Notes under the pieces: model-generated
What the model was told of the DNA's origin: nothing
Database searches by the model: none
What the model saw: only the letters and a program-made list of their open reading frames with translations
NCBI RefSeq assembly: GCF_900699045.1
Contig: NZ_CAADHL010000003.1
Coordinates: 62,001 to 126,000 of the forward strand
From: Candidatus Williamhamiltonella defendens
GTDB taxonomy: Bacteria; Pseudomonadota; Gammaproteobacteria; Enterobacterales; Enterobacteriaceae
DNA length: 64,000 nt
Direction: 5' to 3'
Shown: in pieces, positions 1-16,440 of the stretch
Position numbering within the stretch: position 1 is the stretch's first letter
How the letters are laid out: each line of letters begins with the position of its first letter
Translations under genes and position numbers: made by a program

Positions 1-477
1 TTTGAATGGGTGACAAATCATTTAGGATCTCAAGGAGCTATTTGTGCAGGGGGGCGCTATGATGGTCTGGTCGAACAATTCGGAGGAAAAGATTCAACCC
101 CAGCAGTAGGTTTTTCTATTGGACTCGAGCGGTTAGTTTTGTTGGTGAAAAAGGTGAACCCTAATTTTTACCTTTCTCCAAAATTAGATGTTTATTTCAT
201 TTCTGAAAACAATACCTCTCGAGCTACAGCAATAAAATTAGCAGAAAAAATTCGTGACAGTTTTCCTCAACTAAAATTAAAGCTGCACTACGGTAAGCAA
301 AAAATATCTAAACAATTATCTTCTGCTAAAAAATGCAACGCGACTTTTGCGTTAATATTAGGTGAGAACGAAATAACAAAACAACAAATTGCGATCAAAA
401 ACCTTTTTACAGGAGAACAGAATTTATTAATGCAAGCAGATCTTATCTTATTTCTTAATAAAATTTTCATTGCATAA
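1..477 (+). CDS. hisS: Histidyl-tRNA synthetase, C-terminal part (cut by window start)
   Basis: HisS charges tRNA-His with histidine in the cytoplasm. The reading frame is open from base 1 (F-E-W then V-T-N) and continues to a TAA at 477, so about 158 C-terminal residues are present and the start lies outside the window. The class II synthetase motif 3 region is visible near the beginning (GGRYDGLVEQFGG, then GFSIGLERL), followed by the C-terminal anticodon-binding domain. The first GTG at base 10 is internal and not a real start. yfgM follows after 11 bases, as in enterobacteria where hisS-yfgM-bamB-der form one cluster. Identification is secure. Confidence 0.95.
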   Translation, partial: FEWVTNHLGSQGAICAGGRYDGLVEQFGGKDSTPAVGFSIGLERLVLLVKKVNPNFYLSPKLDVYFISENNTSRATAIKLAEKIRDSFPQLKLKLHYGKQKISKQLSSAKKCNATFALILGENEITKQQIAIKNLFTGEQNLLMQADLILFLNKIFIA

Positions 478-488
478 ATTTTAACTAC

Positions 489-1124
489 ATGGGATGCATT
501 TTGAACAGATCTTCAACTCAAAGTATTGAAACTAAAGATTTCCGAATTTTTTTACGTAACAGCTGGAAAGCACTTGCACTGGGCCTATTAATAAGCGTAA
601 TAGCGTTTTTCTCTTGGCGTTATTGGCAAAAATATCAGGGCAGCTTCGTGTCAATGTCTTCTTCCTCTTATCAAGATATCAGTCAGCTTTTTTCCAATGA
701 TAAATACATAAGTGAGCCAAATATCTCAAAGGCTGAAAAATTTATTCAAAAAAATTATCATAATTATTCTGGATTTATCGCGTTGCAATTAGCGAAAAAA
801 TCCGTTGAAAATCAGTTTTTTGATAAATCAGAGCAACAACTGATGTCGGCATTGCTCAGTACAAAAGATAATAATATGCTTTCGTTAATTTATCTACGTT
901 TAGCTCGAGTACAATTACAGTTAAAACAATTCGATAAAGCTTTAAAAAGCTTAGATAATATATACTCTGATGTTTGGCTAGGCATGGCTGAGAGCATACG
1001 AGGAGATATTTTATTAGAAAAAAATGATATCCCAGGCGCAAGGGCGGCGTACAAAAAAAGTATAGAGTCATCTATTGCTTCATCACAATTATTACGTCTT
1101 AAATTGAATAATTTATCCGCTTAA
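489..1124 (+). CDS. yfgM: YfgM family inner-membrane ancillary SecYEG translocon protein
   Basis: YfgM is a single-pass inner-membrane protein with a periplasmic TPR-like domain; in E. coli it associates with SecYEG and the PpiD chaperone. This protein has 211 residues, close to the 206 of E. coli. A short cytoplasmic tail is followed by a membrane helix at about residues 28-46 (ALALGLLISVIAFFSWRYW) and a helical domain with repeated LA/LQLK-type segments. The N-terminus differs from E. coli, so the ATG at 489 is plausible but not proven. It sits between hisS and bamB, 11 bases from each. Confidence 0.88.
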   Translation: MGCILNRSSTQSIETKDFRIFLRNSWKALALGLLISVIAFFSWRYWQKYQGSFVSMSSSSYQDISQLFSNDKYISEPNISKAEKFIQKNYHNYSGFIALQLAKKSVENQFFDKSEQQLMSALLSTKDNNMLSLIYLRLARVQLQLKQFDKALKSLDNIYSDVWLGMAESIRGDILLEKNDIPGARAAYKKSIESSIASSQLLRLKLNNLSA

Positions 1125-1135
1125 AGGAAGTTTTC

Positions 1136-2338
1136 ATGCAATTTTATAAAATATTTTGGTCAGGCATGATCTGTCTGTTTTTACTTAATGGCTGTGCATT
1201 TTTTAATAGCGAAGAAGATGTGATCACTCTATCACCTTTACCAGAAGTCAAAAATCAATTTACCTTACATCCATTGTGGAGTACATCCGTTGGTCGAGGG
1301 ATAGGAGAATACTATTCTCGTCTACGTCCTGTCGGAAACGATAAATCCTTATTTGTTGCGGACCGCAATGGATGGGTTAAATCGCTAAACCTTGATACAG
1401 GCAAGGTGATTTGGCAAACAAATTTATCTCAAAAAACAGGTTTTATCTCTATTAAAAATGATTCTGCCATGTTATCCGGAGGCTTAACAGTTGATGGCGA
1501 TCTTGTCTATGTTGGAAGTGAACACGCTATCCTTTTTGCGCTCAATGCTTCTGATGGTAGCGTTGTTTGGAAAACACAGGTTGCAGGTGAAGTATTATCT
1601 CGTCCTATTATCAGCAGTTATTTAATATTAATTCATACTGGCAACGGAATGATTCAAGCGATCAATAAAACAAATGGAAGTATTTATTGGACCTTAAATT
1701 TAGACGTACCAACACTCTCATTACGAGGTGAATCAGATCCTGCTATCTCATCATCTGGCACCGCTGTTTTTGGTGGTGAAAACGGGCGCGTCAGTGCTGT
1801 TACGATAGATAAAGGACAGCTTATTTGGCAACAGGTGATTTCTGAAGTGAGGGGCTCAACAGAAATTGAGCGTATTAAGGACGTTGATATGAGGCCTATT
1901 ATAGTAGATGGTATTGTTTATGCGGCAGCCTATAATGGTAATTTCGTTGCACTACAACTGAATTCAGGAGAAATTTTGTGGAAATGTAACTTAGGATCAG
2001 TGAATGATTTAACAATACATGCAGGTTATATCTATCTTGTAGATCAAAATGATCAACTTATCGCGTTAACATCTGATACTGGTATTCCAGTTTGGAAACA
2101 AAGCGATTTATTGCATCGTGGTTTAACGGCCCCAGTGATTTATAATGGCTACTTAGTCGTAGGAGATTCCGAAGGATATTTACACTGGTTGAATGCTGAA
2201 GACGGACGTTTTGTCACACAACAAGAAGTCAATCGTTCTGGATTTTTAGGTGCTCCTATAGAAATATCAGGAAAACTGATTATTCAAGCTAGAAATGGTA
2301 CTGTTTATTCATTTGTACAAAAATACATGACCGATTAG
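1136..2338 (+). CDS. bamB: Outer-membrane assembly lipoprotein BamB
   Basis: BamB (YfgL) is the beta-propeller lipoprotein of the BAM complex, which inserts beta-barrel proteins into the outer membrane together with BamA (present at 50851-53244). The 400-residue product starts with a lipoprotein signal peptide ending in the lipobox LNGC, with the lipidated cysteine at residue 20. The rest shows repeated propeller blades of the type G-x-V-x-W-x-T (VIWQTN, VVWKTQ, LIWQQV, ILWKCN, PVWKQS). Length is near the 392 of E. coli. AAGGAAG lies just upstream of the ATG. Confidence 0.96.
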   Translation: MQFYKIFWSGMICLFLLNGCAFFNSEEDVITLSPLPEVKNQFTLHPLWSTSVGRGIGEYYSRLRPVGNDKSLFVADRNGWVKSLNLDTGKVIWQTNLSQKTGFISIKNDSAMLSGGLTVDGDLVYVGSEHAILFALNASDGSVVWKTQVAGEVLSRPIISSYLILIHTGNGMIQAINKTNGSIYWTLNLDVPTLSLRGESDPAISSSGTAVFGGENGRVSAVTIDKGQLIWQQVISEVRGSTEIERIKDVDMRPIIVDGIVYAAAYNGNFVALQLNSGEILWKCNLGSVNDLTIHAGYIYLVDQNDQLIALTSDTGIPVWKQSDLLHRGLTAPVIYNGYLVVGDSEGYLHWLNAEDGRFVTQQEVNRSGFLGAPIEISGKLIIQARNGTVYSFVQKYMTD

Positions 2339-2455
2339 AGATCGCCAAACAGGAAAATGATGTGGATTTTATTATTAAAAATAATCCCAAAATTTTCACG
2401 CCACTCGGCAAAGTTTTACAAAAAAATTAAATGAAAATAAGTCGTGAGAATCAAA

Positions 2456-3952
2456 ATGATTCCTATTATTGCGTTAATTGGACGCCCAAATGTAGGTAAA
2501 TCTACCTTTTTTAACAGGTTGACCAAAACAGCTAATGCATTAGTCACCGATTTCCCAGGATTAACCAGAGATCGCCAATACGGTCACGCTGAAATTGAAA
2601 ACCATAAATTTATTATTATTGATACAGGGGGGATAAATGGCATTGAAAGAATAGAAAATATTCAAAAACGCATGACACAACAATCTTTTTTAGCGATTGA
2701 AGAAGCAGATGTCGTGCTTTTTATAGTGGATGCCCGTGCTGGTCTACTGCCTGCAGATTTAGAAATAGCTCAACACTTACGTAAACGCAAAAAAGCCACT
2801 TTTTTGGTGGCTAACAAAATCGATGGCATGAACTCTGATACTGCATTGACTGATTTTTATTCATTAGCCTTAGGCAAAGTTTATGGTATTGCAGCTTCTC
2901 ATGGTCGTGGTGTCGCTCAATTGATGAGTTCAGTGATCACACCTTTTCTACCCGAAAAGCCCATTGTTGAGATCAGTGAAGAAAAACTTAATTGCTCTTA
3001 TTGGGAAAAGCAAAAAAATGAGGTTAATAAAACAGATTTTTTAAAGAGCAAAAAATTCCCTTTTAATCCTGAAAGTTTAGCTATTAAACTGGCCATTGTG
3101 GGCCGTCCAAATGTGGGTAAATCTACACTCATTAACCGTATCTTAGCTCAAGATCGTATGTTGGTTTATGACATACCAGGCACCACTCGAGACAGTATTT
3201 ATATTCCCTTAATCCGTAATAACAGAGAATATATTTTTATTGATACTGCCGGTGTCCGTAAATCCGCAAAAATAAAGGAAAAAGTTGAAAAATTTTCTGT
3301 CATAAAAACCCTTCAAGCAATTGAAGATGCCAATGTTGTGTTGTTAGTCATTGATGCAAATGAAGGGGTTTCTGATCAGGATTTGTCTTTACTACATTTT
3401 ATTTTAAACAGCGGGCGTTCATTAGTGATTAGCGTCAATAAATGGGATGCTATTTCTTCAGAAAAGCGAGAGCAAATAAAAAACAGTTTAGATTTACGTT
3501 TAGGGTTTATCGATTTTGCACGAATGCATTTTATTTCTGCTTTGCGTGGTAGTGGTGTTGAAAATTTATTTAAATCCATTAAAGAAGCGTATGACTGTTC
3601 TACAAAACGGATCAACACTGCTTTGCTTACACGTATTATGCAATTAGCAAAAGAAGAACATGAACCTCCTCTCGTCCGTGGCCGACGAGTTAAACTTAAA
3701 TATGCTCATTCTGGCGGCTATAATCCACTGATTGTCGTGATCCATGGAAATCAAGTAAACACAATTAATGATTCTTATAAACGTTATCTTATGAACTATT
3801 TTCGTCGTTCATTAAAAATGATAGGAGCTCCGATCCGGATCCAATTTAAAGAATCAGAGAACCCTTTTGCAGGTAAACAAAATACTTTAACACCCAATCA
3901 AGTCCGTAAACGCAAACGACTGAGAACGCATTTAAAAAAAAAGTTAAATTAA
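2456..3952 (+). CDS. der: Tandem-GTPase ribosome assembly factor Der (EngA)
   Basis: Der is an essential GTPase with two G domains and a C-terminal KH-like domain that acts in 50S subunit maturation. Both G1 loops read GRPNVGKST (near residues 9 and 216), with matching switch regions ([23 protein letters not shown]), DTGG/DTAG and NKID/NKWD motifs. A GTG four codons upstream would also give an open frame, but E. coli Der begins at the residue matching the ATG at 2456, so I chose that start (498 residues). The 117 bases before it carry no gene I can recognise. The IS graveyard starts about 140 bases downstream, where xseA/yfgJ-type neighbours might be expected. Confidence 0.96.
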   Translation: MIPIIALIGRPNVGKSTFFNRLTKTANALVTDFPGLTRDRQYGHAEIENHKFIIIDTGGINGIERIENIQKRMTQQSFLAIEEADVVLFIVDARAGLLPADLEIAQHLRKRKKATFLVANKIDGMNSDTALTDFYSLALGKVYGIAASHGRGVAQLMSSVITPFLPEKPIVEISEEKLNCSYWEKQKNEVNKTDFLKSKKFPFNPESLAIKLAIVGRPNVGKSTLINRILAQDRMLVYDIPGTTRDSIYIPLIRNNREYIFIDTAGVRKSAKIKEKVEKFSVIKTLQAIEDANVVLLVIDANEGVSDQDLSLLHFILNSGRSLVISVNKWDAISSEKREQIKNSLDLRLGFIDFARMHFISALRGSGVENLFKSIKEAYDCSTKRINTALLTRIMQLAKEEHEPPLVRGRRVKLKYAHSGGYNPLIVVIHGNQVNTINDSYKRYLMNYFRRSLKMIGAPIRIQFKESENPFAGKQNTLTPNQVRKRKRLRTHLKKKLN

Positions 3953-4089
3953 TTAACGAGAGTTTTGGATAAGCGAGTCAATGCCTTTCTATGCGTATGC
4001 TAAAAAGGTTAGCGCTGCTTGACACAGATTAGCAGGCTAAAATCCTCACTAACTTGATTAACCATTTTTATTGGGGTTCAATCAAGTAA

Positions 4090-5216
4090 TGATCAAGTAA
4101 AACCGGACACATTTTTAAGATACATTGATTAATTGTATTCGCTTAAACTACATGGGTGACAGATATTCTAGTACACTATGTGGACGTTTTCTATTATAAT
4201 AGGCCAAATAATCAAGCCCCATCAGCTTGACACCAAGGTCACCCCAGCATTTTGTAGTGTAAATATTTATATTTCAGACTACAGAAGAAGCGCTTTGTAA
4301 GCGCTTTATCCCAGCACTGGCTTTTTTTACTCTGACTACCTGTATGGTTGTACTTGACTACCTCGATCTGAGTGGAGAAGTATAGCCATTTATCTGGCTT
4401 GCTACGCCAATATGTTATTTGTAGAGCTGCTCAATAGAGATGTGCGCCAGACCAAATCCTACTATTTGTCGTGAGTATAAATCTATTACGATAGCGACAT
4501 ACTGCCGACCATAATAGGTACGGATATAGCTAATATCTGTTGTCCACAATTTCCTGGGTGTATTCACGGTAAATTGTCAGTCCAGCAGATTCCGGGCAAT
4601 CTTCTGGTTATGCTGCTGTCTGTTGTCACCCGGTAACACTGCGGATAACGGACGATTAATGATAACGAAGCTATTAAACGACGCGATTTTAAATCGACCT
4701 ACCTAAAATCTTGCATAATTTAATTTCAGTTTCAATCTGCGTGAAGCCAGTATTTGTTTATGTTCACAAAATATCCTGACCGCTGTTCGCTCTAACACCC
4801 TCATGGCCGGAGACTTTACTTAAGGGAATTTTCTTTCTCACTCATAGAAAGCACTACGACTGACTTTTATCACACGACCTAACAAGCGCTTAGGATAGAT
4901 CTTCTTTTACTTACGAATAAACTGAAATTTTATCCGTTTTCTTTTGCAAAGAAGACCGGCGATTTTTTAAAATTTTACTCTCTATCAAAATGTTATTGCG
5001 CTATTTATGCAAGCGAATTAATTCTTCATGCTCTGCCAGGCCAAAATATCTCTTTAGAGCCTCTCGCGGATATCGCCACTGTTCAGCACTGACACAGCGT
5101 CTTATAGCACTTAATGAAACCCACAAACTGTTTTCCGCCTGTTGACAGGTATATTCTCTTTCAATGACTAATTTTGACGCGTCTTGTTTAAACTTCCGAC
5201 TGTATTTCGCTTGCAT
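4090..5216 (-). mobile_element. Decayed IS3-family insertion sequence (orfA and orfB remnants)
   Basis: The minus strand holds a 71-codon OrfA fragment at 5001-5216 with the IS3/IS911-type helix-turn-helix start (AKYSRKFKQDASKLVIERE). Downstream on the same strand are OrfB integrase fragments in broken frames. One, around 4440-4560, reads LWTTDISYIRT, then YVAIVIDLYSRQIVGF, containing two catalytic-core aspartates. The OrfB C-terminus at about 4150-4210 reads YYNRKRPHSVLEYLSP. A terminal repeat-like sequence, TGTCCGGTTTTACTTGATCA on the minus strand, marks the orfB end near 4090-4109. Stops and frameshifts show the element is dead. The end beyond orfA was not recognisable. Confidence 0.8.
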
Positions 5217-5329
5217 AATTTTATTGTTTATTTTTCCTCCTCAAGAAATTTTAATAGCAGTCTTTTGAAGACGCTGTAAATATTAGACCATTACACCTCT
5301 GTCTGTTTCTTTAATTCACACACGAGGGC

Positions 5330-5541
5330 TCTTTCCTCCTGGCGCTCACTAGTGCGTTATCATTGTGGATAACGCCTCTTTCTACGAGAGAAAATATTCA
5401 ATAAGCCATGATAAAGATGAGCATCTGATTGAAGATTGACCTCTTTACTCCGACCTGCATCTCATTGGGCAAACGCTAAACAGACAAGAAGAGAACTTCA
5501 CTGCAAGATGCGATTCCTTGTTTTCTCAGTATATTGCTTAA
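5330..5541 (+). mobile_element. Fragment of an IS630-family transposase (C-terminal part)
   Basis: The plus strand reads VIIVDNASFYERK near 5357, matching the IS630/Tc1 DDE motif in which a D-N-A-S-F-H box precedes the last catalytic stretch. This is followed by LYSDLHLIG near 5452, a degenerate form of the PYSPDLNPIE motif, and by an RCDSLFSQYIA-type C-terminus ending in TAA at 5541. There are in-frame stops (a TAG before VIIVDNA, a TGA before the PYSPDLNP-like box). Only the last third of the gene survives, wedged between IS3 and IS5 remnants. The family call rests on short motifs. Confidence 0.5.
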
Positions 5542-5571
5542 TCCAAATGAAGCCGCTTAGCTATAGCTAAA

Positions 5572-6586
5572 TTAACAAAATAATTTAAAAACCTTAAGAC
5601 AAGCGATGGCAAGAAAAGAAAAGAAGTGAACGTCCAGCTTATCAAATCGTAAAGCGAGTCTTCTATGTTCTTTTATTTTGCCGAAGAAATGTTTAATGGT
5701 ATTACGTATTTTATATTTTTCTTTATCTTTTTGCTGGATACCGGGATAAATCCCGTCTAATCGACAAGAGATAACCGAGTATTTTCTGCTATCACGAATA
5801 CGCTTTTTGATATCATAAAAATCATAGCCTTTATCCGCAATAACATCGTTTATCTTTCTCCAGTCTCCTTTGGCCTACAAAATAGGAAAGACTTTAATAT
5901 CGGTACGTTGTCCGTCAGCCAAACAAACACTTCTGAGATAATCGGCCTGAAAGGCCGACATGAATTTTAGTGCTCATTTCTTTACACCTGCACCCTATCA
6001 ACTGAGCTCCTTTTTTTAACTTCCTGAGTCATGACAGTGTAGGCTCACTGTAGTACTGTCTATCCAGAGGAAGTCAAAGCTAATTTTCTTTTGTTCTGCA
6101 ATAGATAAAGCAAATACCAGACTAGTCTATTCTCACTCCAGCATTTACAAACGCGTGTAAATCGTATGCTAGTGGCCATAAAAAGTAGACACGTCACGCC
6201 AGTAGATAACGGTTCTCAATACGTATCACACTGCCGAGAAAAAGTCATAATGACTGATACCCGTGAAACACATCTACTGCCTTTATCATATAACGCTTTG
6301 GATTTTTAAGGTATGTCGCTTTTTCTCCATGATTTATTGAGTAGAAATTGCTTTACTTTTTTGCAGACATTGCATTCGGGTTGCACTCATATCAACTGAA
6401 GATGACTTCATAGTCAAAATTGCTCTTTAGTAACGTCTGTCGCTCAGGCAAACTAAATACCTTACTTCTCAAGGGATCCTCAACCCAGAGGATTAGCTTG
6501 TATATATCACCCTCACTGACCCCATAAATTTTACTAAAATGGAAACAGATCCAATATTTACGTAAATATTCTAATACCATGAACAT
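5572..6586 (-). mobile_element. Decayed IS5-family transposase gene
   Basis: On the minus strand the first 65 codons (6392-6586) match the N-terminal region of IS5-family transposases of the IS1031 group (YGVSEGDIYKLILWVEDPL then KSNFDYEVI). Following frames continue in pieces: a segment near 6290-6370 resembling the Lys-rich strand after the first catalytic Asp, then IADKGYDFYDIKKRIRD around 5800-5850. The C-terminus NTIKHFFGKIKEHRRLALRF ends at a TAA at 5572. Multiple stops and frame changes make it non-functional. It is nearly full length, unlike the neighbouring copy. Confidence 0.72.
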
Positions 6587-6607
6587 TGCTATAGCGTTGT
6601 TAAAAAG

Positions 6608-6760
6608 TTATTTAAACATTTTAAGACAAGCGATAGCGGAGAAAGAAAAGAAGGCGACATCGAGTTTATAGAAGCGTAAAACGAGCCTGTTGTATTCTTT
6701 TATCGTGCCAAATAAAAATTCAATAGCACTGCAGGTTTGATATCTTTCTTTATTCAACAT
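6608..6760 (-). mobile_element. C-terminal fragment of a second IS5-family transposase copy
   Basis: The minus strand reads CSAIEFLFGTIKEYNRLVLR, then FYKLDVAFFSFSAIACLKMFK and a stop at 6608-6610. This is the same C-terminal region as the copy ending at 5572, with many differences, so it is a second diverged copy of a related element. It abuts the N-terminal end of the first copy and lies directly upstream of glnS. No N-terminal part is visible. Confidence 0.65.
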
Positions 6761-6824
6761 AGTAGCGGCCTTCAATAAAAAAGCTTAAAATATTTGTTTT
6801 TTAGAGAATAACAGGAATACAGTC

Positions 6825-8483
6825 ATGAACGAGGCCAGCGAACGTCCGCATCACTTTATTCGTCATATCATTGAAGAGGATCTCGCTCAAGGTAAGCATT
6901 CATTCATCAGAACCCGCTTTCCACCTGAACCGAATGGTTATCTCCATATTGGTCATGCCAAATCCATTTGTTTAAATTTTGGTCTGGCACAAGATTATCA
7001 AGGTGAATGTCATTTACGTTTTGACGATACCAATCCAGAAAAAGAAGAGCAGGAATATATTGAATCTATCAAACGTGATGTGCAGTGGTTAGGGTTTGCA
7101 TGGAGCGGCTCAGTGCGATATTCCTCAGATTATTTTAAGTCCTTATACGGATATGCGATTGAGTTGATTCAAAAAGGATTAGCTTATGTTGATGAGTTAA
7201 ATGCTAAACAAATACGTGAATACCGTGGCACTTTAACAGCACCTGGCAAAAACAGCCCTTTTCGTGACCGCACCGTTGAAGACAATCTAGAGTTATTCAA
7301 AAAAATGCGGGCAGGCGGTTTTGCAGAAGGCGCCGCTTGTCTGCGTGCAAAAATTGATATGGCTTCTCCCTTTATGGTCATGCGTGATCCTATTTTGTAT
7401 CGTATTAAATTTTCTGAGCACCACCAACTAGGTAATCAATGGTGTATCTATCCGATGTATGATTTTACGCACTGTATTGCTGATGCATTAGAAGGGATTA
7501 CCCATTCGCTCTGTACGTTAGAATTTCAGGATAACAGACGTTTGTATGATTGGGTTCTAGAGAATATCAGCATCGATTTTCACCCGAAACAATATGAATT
7601 TTCTCGTTTGAATATTGAATATACCCTGATGTCTAAACGAAAACTTCATCTTTTGATCAAAGAAAAAAAAGTGACCGGTTGGGATGACCCCCGTATGCCG
7701 ACGCTCTCAGGGTTAAGACGAAGAGGCTATACACCTACTTCTATCCGAAAGTTTTGTCACCGCATTGGTGTCACTAAACAGGATAATCAGGTCGAAATGA
7801 GTGCTTTAGAAGCTTGTATTCGTGAAGATCTCAATAAAAATGCGCCACGCGCTTTAGCGGTATTAGATCCTGTTCAATTAATCATTGACAATCATTCTAA
7901 TGCAAAAGAGTGGCTAACGGTACCTAATAACCTGAATAACCCTGGTATGGGACATCGCCAGATGCCTTTTAATCGTGTTCTTTATATTGATCGAGCCGAT
8001 TTTCGCGAAGAAGCCAATAAAAAATATAAGCGTTTGATGTTGGGCAAAGAAGTGCGGCTGCGTCATGCCTATGTCGTTAAAGCAAAGTATGTTGAAAAAA
8101 ATGCGCAAGGCATGATTACGGCAATTCACTGTGAGTATGATCCCGAGACGCTCAATAAAAATCCCTCAGATGGCCGAAAAATAAGAGGGGTGATTCATTG
8201 GGTTTCTGCCGATGACGCTGTTCCTGCTCAAATGCGCTTATACCATCATTTATTGACGGCCCCGCATGCAGACACCTCTCTCTTTTTAGAGGTATTCAAC
8301 TCTGAATCATTATGCATACGTCAAGGCTTTGTGGAACCAAGTCTAGCTAACACGCAAGAAGGGAAAACGTATCAATTCGAGCGTGAAGGCTATTTTTGTA
8401 CCGATAAAGATTCTTCTGAAAAGCATTTGGTATTTAATCGTACCGTGAGTTTGCGGGGCGAAAACACTTTGTATGATTTTTAA
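6825..8483 (+). CDS. glnS: Glutaminyl-tRNA synthetase
   Basis: GlnS charges tRNA-Gln with glutamine. The 552-residue protein matches the E. coli enzyme (554) along its whole length. The class I HIGH motif appears as [12 protein letters not shown] near residues 34-45 and the KMSKS-like loop as LMSKRKL near 267-273. The C-terminal beta-barrel anticodon-binding domains are complete. The start ATG has an AGGA-type ribosome site upstream (ACAGGAATACAGTC). The IS5 remnant ends about 60 bases before the gene, so its promoter region may have been rewritten by the insertion. Confidence 0.97.
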   Translation: MNEASERPHHFIRHIIEEDLAQGKHSFIRTRFPPEPNGYLHIGHAKSICLNFGLAQDYQGECHLRFDDTNPEKEEQEYIESIKRDVQWLGFAWSGSVRYSSDYFKSLYGYAIELIQKGLAYVDELNAKQIREYRGTLTAPGKNSPFRDRTVEDNLELFKKMRAGGFAEGAACLRAKIDMASPFMVMRDPILYRIKFSEHHQLGNQWCIYPMYDFTHCIADALEGITHSLCTLEFQDNRRLYDWVLENISIDFHPKQYEFSRLNIEYTLMSKRKLHLLIKEKKVTGWDDPRMPTLSGLRRRGYTPTSIRKFCHRIGVTKQDNQVEMSALEACIREDLNKNAPRALAVLDPVQLIIDNHSNAKEWLTVPNNLNNPGMGHRQMPFNRVLYIDRADFREEANKKYKRLMLGKEVRLRHAYVVKAKYVEKNAQGMITAIHCEYDPETLNKNPSDGRKIRGVIHWVSADDAVPAQMRLYHHLLTAPHADTSLFLEVFNSESLCIRQGFVEPSLANTQEGKTYQFEREGYFCTDKDSSEKHLVFNRTVSLRGENTLYDF

Positions 8484-8544
8484 ATGCATTAAAAACAGGA
8501 TAAACAGATTTTTGAATCTCATCTATTAAAATTTTACCCTTTAG

Positions 8545-11571
<3,027 letters not shown>

Positions 11572-11691
11572 GAGATAATCGCCTTGACACAACGATTTGC
11601 TGCCAAGGAGAGCTTAAATTGCCAGTTCCTCGTCAATTTTGAAAAAGTGTTCCCTCAACTAAAAAATCTAAAATATAAGAAAAATAATCCT

Positions 11692-12298
11692 ATCAAACAT
11701 GCAGTTCTGGTTTTTAATGGGGCAGGATTCTACGACCTGCCTGATCTAAGCTTTACTTCAATATCATGAAGTCTATTTCATTACTTTTGATTATAGTCAG
11801 TAACATCGATCCGAGCTCGCGGTGATCAGTTTGATGAAGGAAAATATTCCTCTTACAATAAAGTAAAACAGAGAAGGATCGCTGCCTAATACTTTAGTAC
11901 CTGGTAGAAATATTGTGTTCCTGACTTTGCGGCGATTTATGCTTTTCAAGTAGACGCAGATATAGTTATTGCAGGTGTCTACTAAACTGATTGTTTTAGG
12001 TATCCTGATTGGAGGTATGAGTTTTTCAAATCGCTCAATTATGCAGTGACATTAGGGATGTAAAAATATTATTTTTACCCCTTTAATGTAGCTGAATAAA
12101 GCGGAAACTTGGGCTTTATCCGATTATTATCAACAAATGCTACTGATTAGAAATAAAACGCTGACTTAGTACAATGGTATTCAAGGCGATGGATGTAGCA
12201 AATGTCTCTCGTGCGAATTACGTTTAAAAGGTCTAAAATATGCTTTATCTAATCAAAAAGAAGTGAGCGAAAATTTGAAGTTTCAAAGTCAACTTTAA
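11692..12298 (+). pseudogene. queC: queC pseudogene (7-cyano-7-deazaguanine synthase)
   Basis: QueC makes preQ0, the precursor of queuosine in tRNA. All parts of the gene are still readable but in different frames. KHAVLVFNG is followed by a one-base shift into GQDSTTCLI (the PP-loop). Next come HEVYFITFDYSQ then a stop, LVPGRNIVFL, AAIYAFQVDADIVIAGVY then a stop, TDCFRYPDWRYEFF, and finally TLT-stop-YNGIQGDGCSKC with the zinc-site cysteines. The start codon itself seems to have become ATC. At least three stops and two or more frame changes prove inactivity. A 61-codon open frame at 11584-11769 overlaps its start and is fortuitous. Confidence 0.88.
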
Positions 12299-12412
12299 TA
12301 ATGGTTTTCTGATCAAAAAAATCAAGAATTTAACGTTTCACTGATAAATTCGACAAAAAATATAGAACTGAATATCGATTATTTTTTTATTAAAACGATA
12401 GAGATTTTAATC

Positions 12413-15351
<2,939 letters not shown>

Positions 15352-15522
15352 TATAAGGTCACTGAGGATGAATAATGTTATAAATGACATAAAAATGAAA
15401 TTCCTCTGGTTTTTTAGTAGAATTTTATAGAGTTATATGACACTCCTTACCCTGCATTTATCGATCATAATGTTATCTAATTTAGAAGCATTGACTTATA
15501 TATTGAGAAAATAGTACAAAAA

Positions 15523-16440
15523 TCAACCGACTAAAACCAAATAAGTACATCTATGGGTAAAATAAGCATTGTTTAATGATATTGACGCTAACACTGTTGT
15601 GTATGTCATATATAATAGATAGGATATTTTCCGATAAAATTCAGATATTTTTTCTTTTACCTCCTTAACTTTTTCTAAAATCACAGATGAAAAAGAATTT
15701 AAAAGCAGGGAAAACCGATAAATAGCATTCCGTGCCACCTATATCGACAAAAACATAGTAAAATCATATGAACAGCGACGAGTAAAATATAATGCTGCAA
15801 GTCGAAATCAATATTTTAGCGTTCGCTCTTATTCTCATAAATATCTCACATGTAATCATGCCAAGGATCAACTCAATCACAAGAGGCGACTACATGTTTT
15901 TATAAGACCTTGCATACTGTTAGTCACAGTAAAGTTTAATCCGTGATTTGGATTTCAGGTCAATAATTTATTGTATTTTATGTTTAAATAGGCGTATAGA
16001 AAAAGCTTTATTACTAAAGTTACTAACGTTCTGTATCGATGTGAAATTTTAAGCCAAATCAAGAAGAACATATAGAAAATGAATTTATATGTTAAAGTTC
16101 AATCAGGGTATATAGTACTATACCCGTAAAAAGTACGGCACTCTTATAATTAATATATAAGAAAAACGGAGACTTGATAATTCCTACAATGACGTATGGA
16201 TACATAACTGCAGTATGTAAAACTAAAAAAACAAATAGACTGGATGTACTGTACACAGTCCTTTAACCGAGAAAGAAAAATACTGTTGTGATTTTCGGTT
16301 AAGTAAATAATGATAAAACCACTTATCATGAAGAACAGGTTAACACGAAAATAGCCACTAGAGAATAGGATATAGCCCAAGTTTTTATTGCATATACGTT
16401 ATTGAACATATCCCTTATAGTACAAAAACACAAAAAACAC
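15523..16440 (-). pseudogene. Acyltransferase-3 family membrane protein, pseudogene
   Basis: No intact frame exists, but minus-strand fragments resemble the membrane acyltransferase-3 family (OafA-like sugar O-acyltransferases). Around 16330-16370 is GYFRVNLFFMISGFIIIYLT, like the family's G-V-D-L-F-F-V-I-S-G-F box. Around 15900 is LVIELILGMITCEIF, like the F-L-x-G-M segment. Around 15620-15650 is YRKISYLLYMTYTTVLA, like the terminal I-S-Y-S-L-Y-L-T-H-T motif. The pieces are in the right order and spacing for a gene of roughly 300-350 codons. Which sugar it once acylated cannot be told. The 171 bases between ligA and this relic show nothing. Confidence 0.55.

Noticed and set aside
4053-4086. 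Imperfect hairpin CTTGATTAACC / GGTTCAATCAAG after der
   Set aside because: It lacks a following T tract and lies next to the IS3 end; I could not support it as a der terminator.
5354-5375. Perfect 8-bp inverted repeat GCGTTATC/GATAACGC with six-base loop, read as a terminator
   Set aside because: There is no good T run, and the palindrome falls inside the coding text of the IS630 fragment (VIIVDNA), so it is probably coincidental.
11584-11769. 61-codon open frame after eno
   Set aside because: It starts at TTG, resembles nothing known, and overlaps the readable queC start in another frame. It is an accident of the pseudogene.
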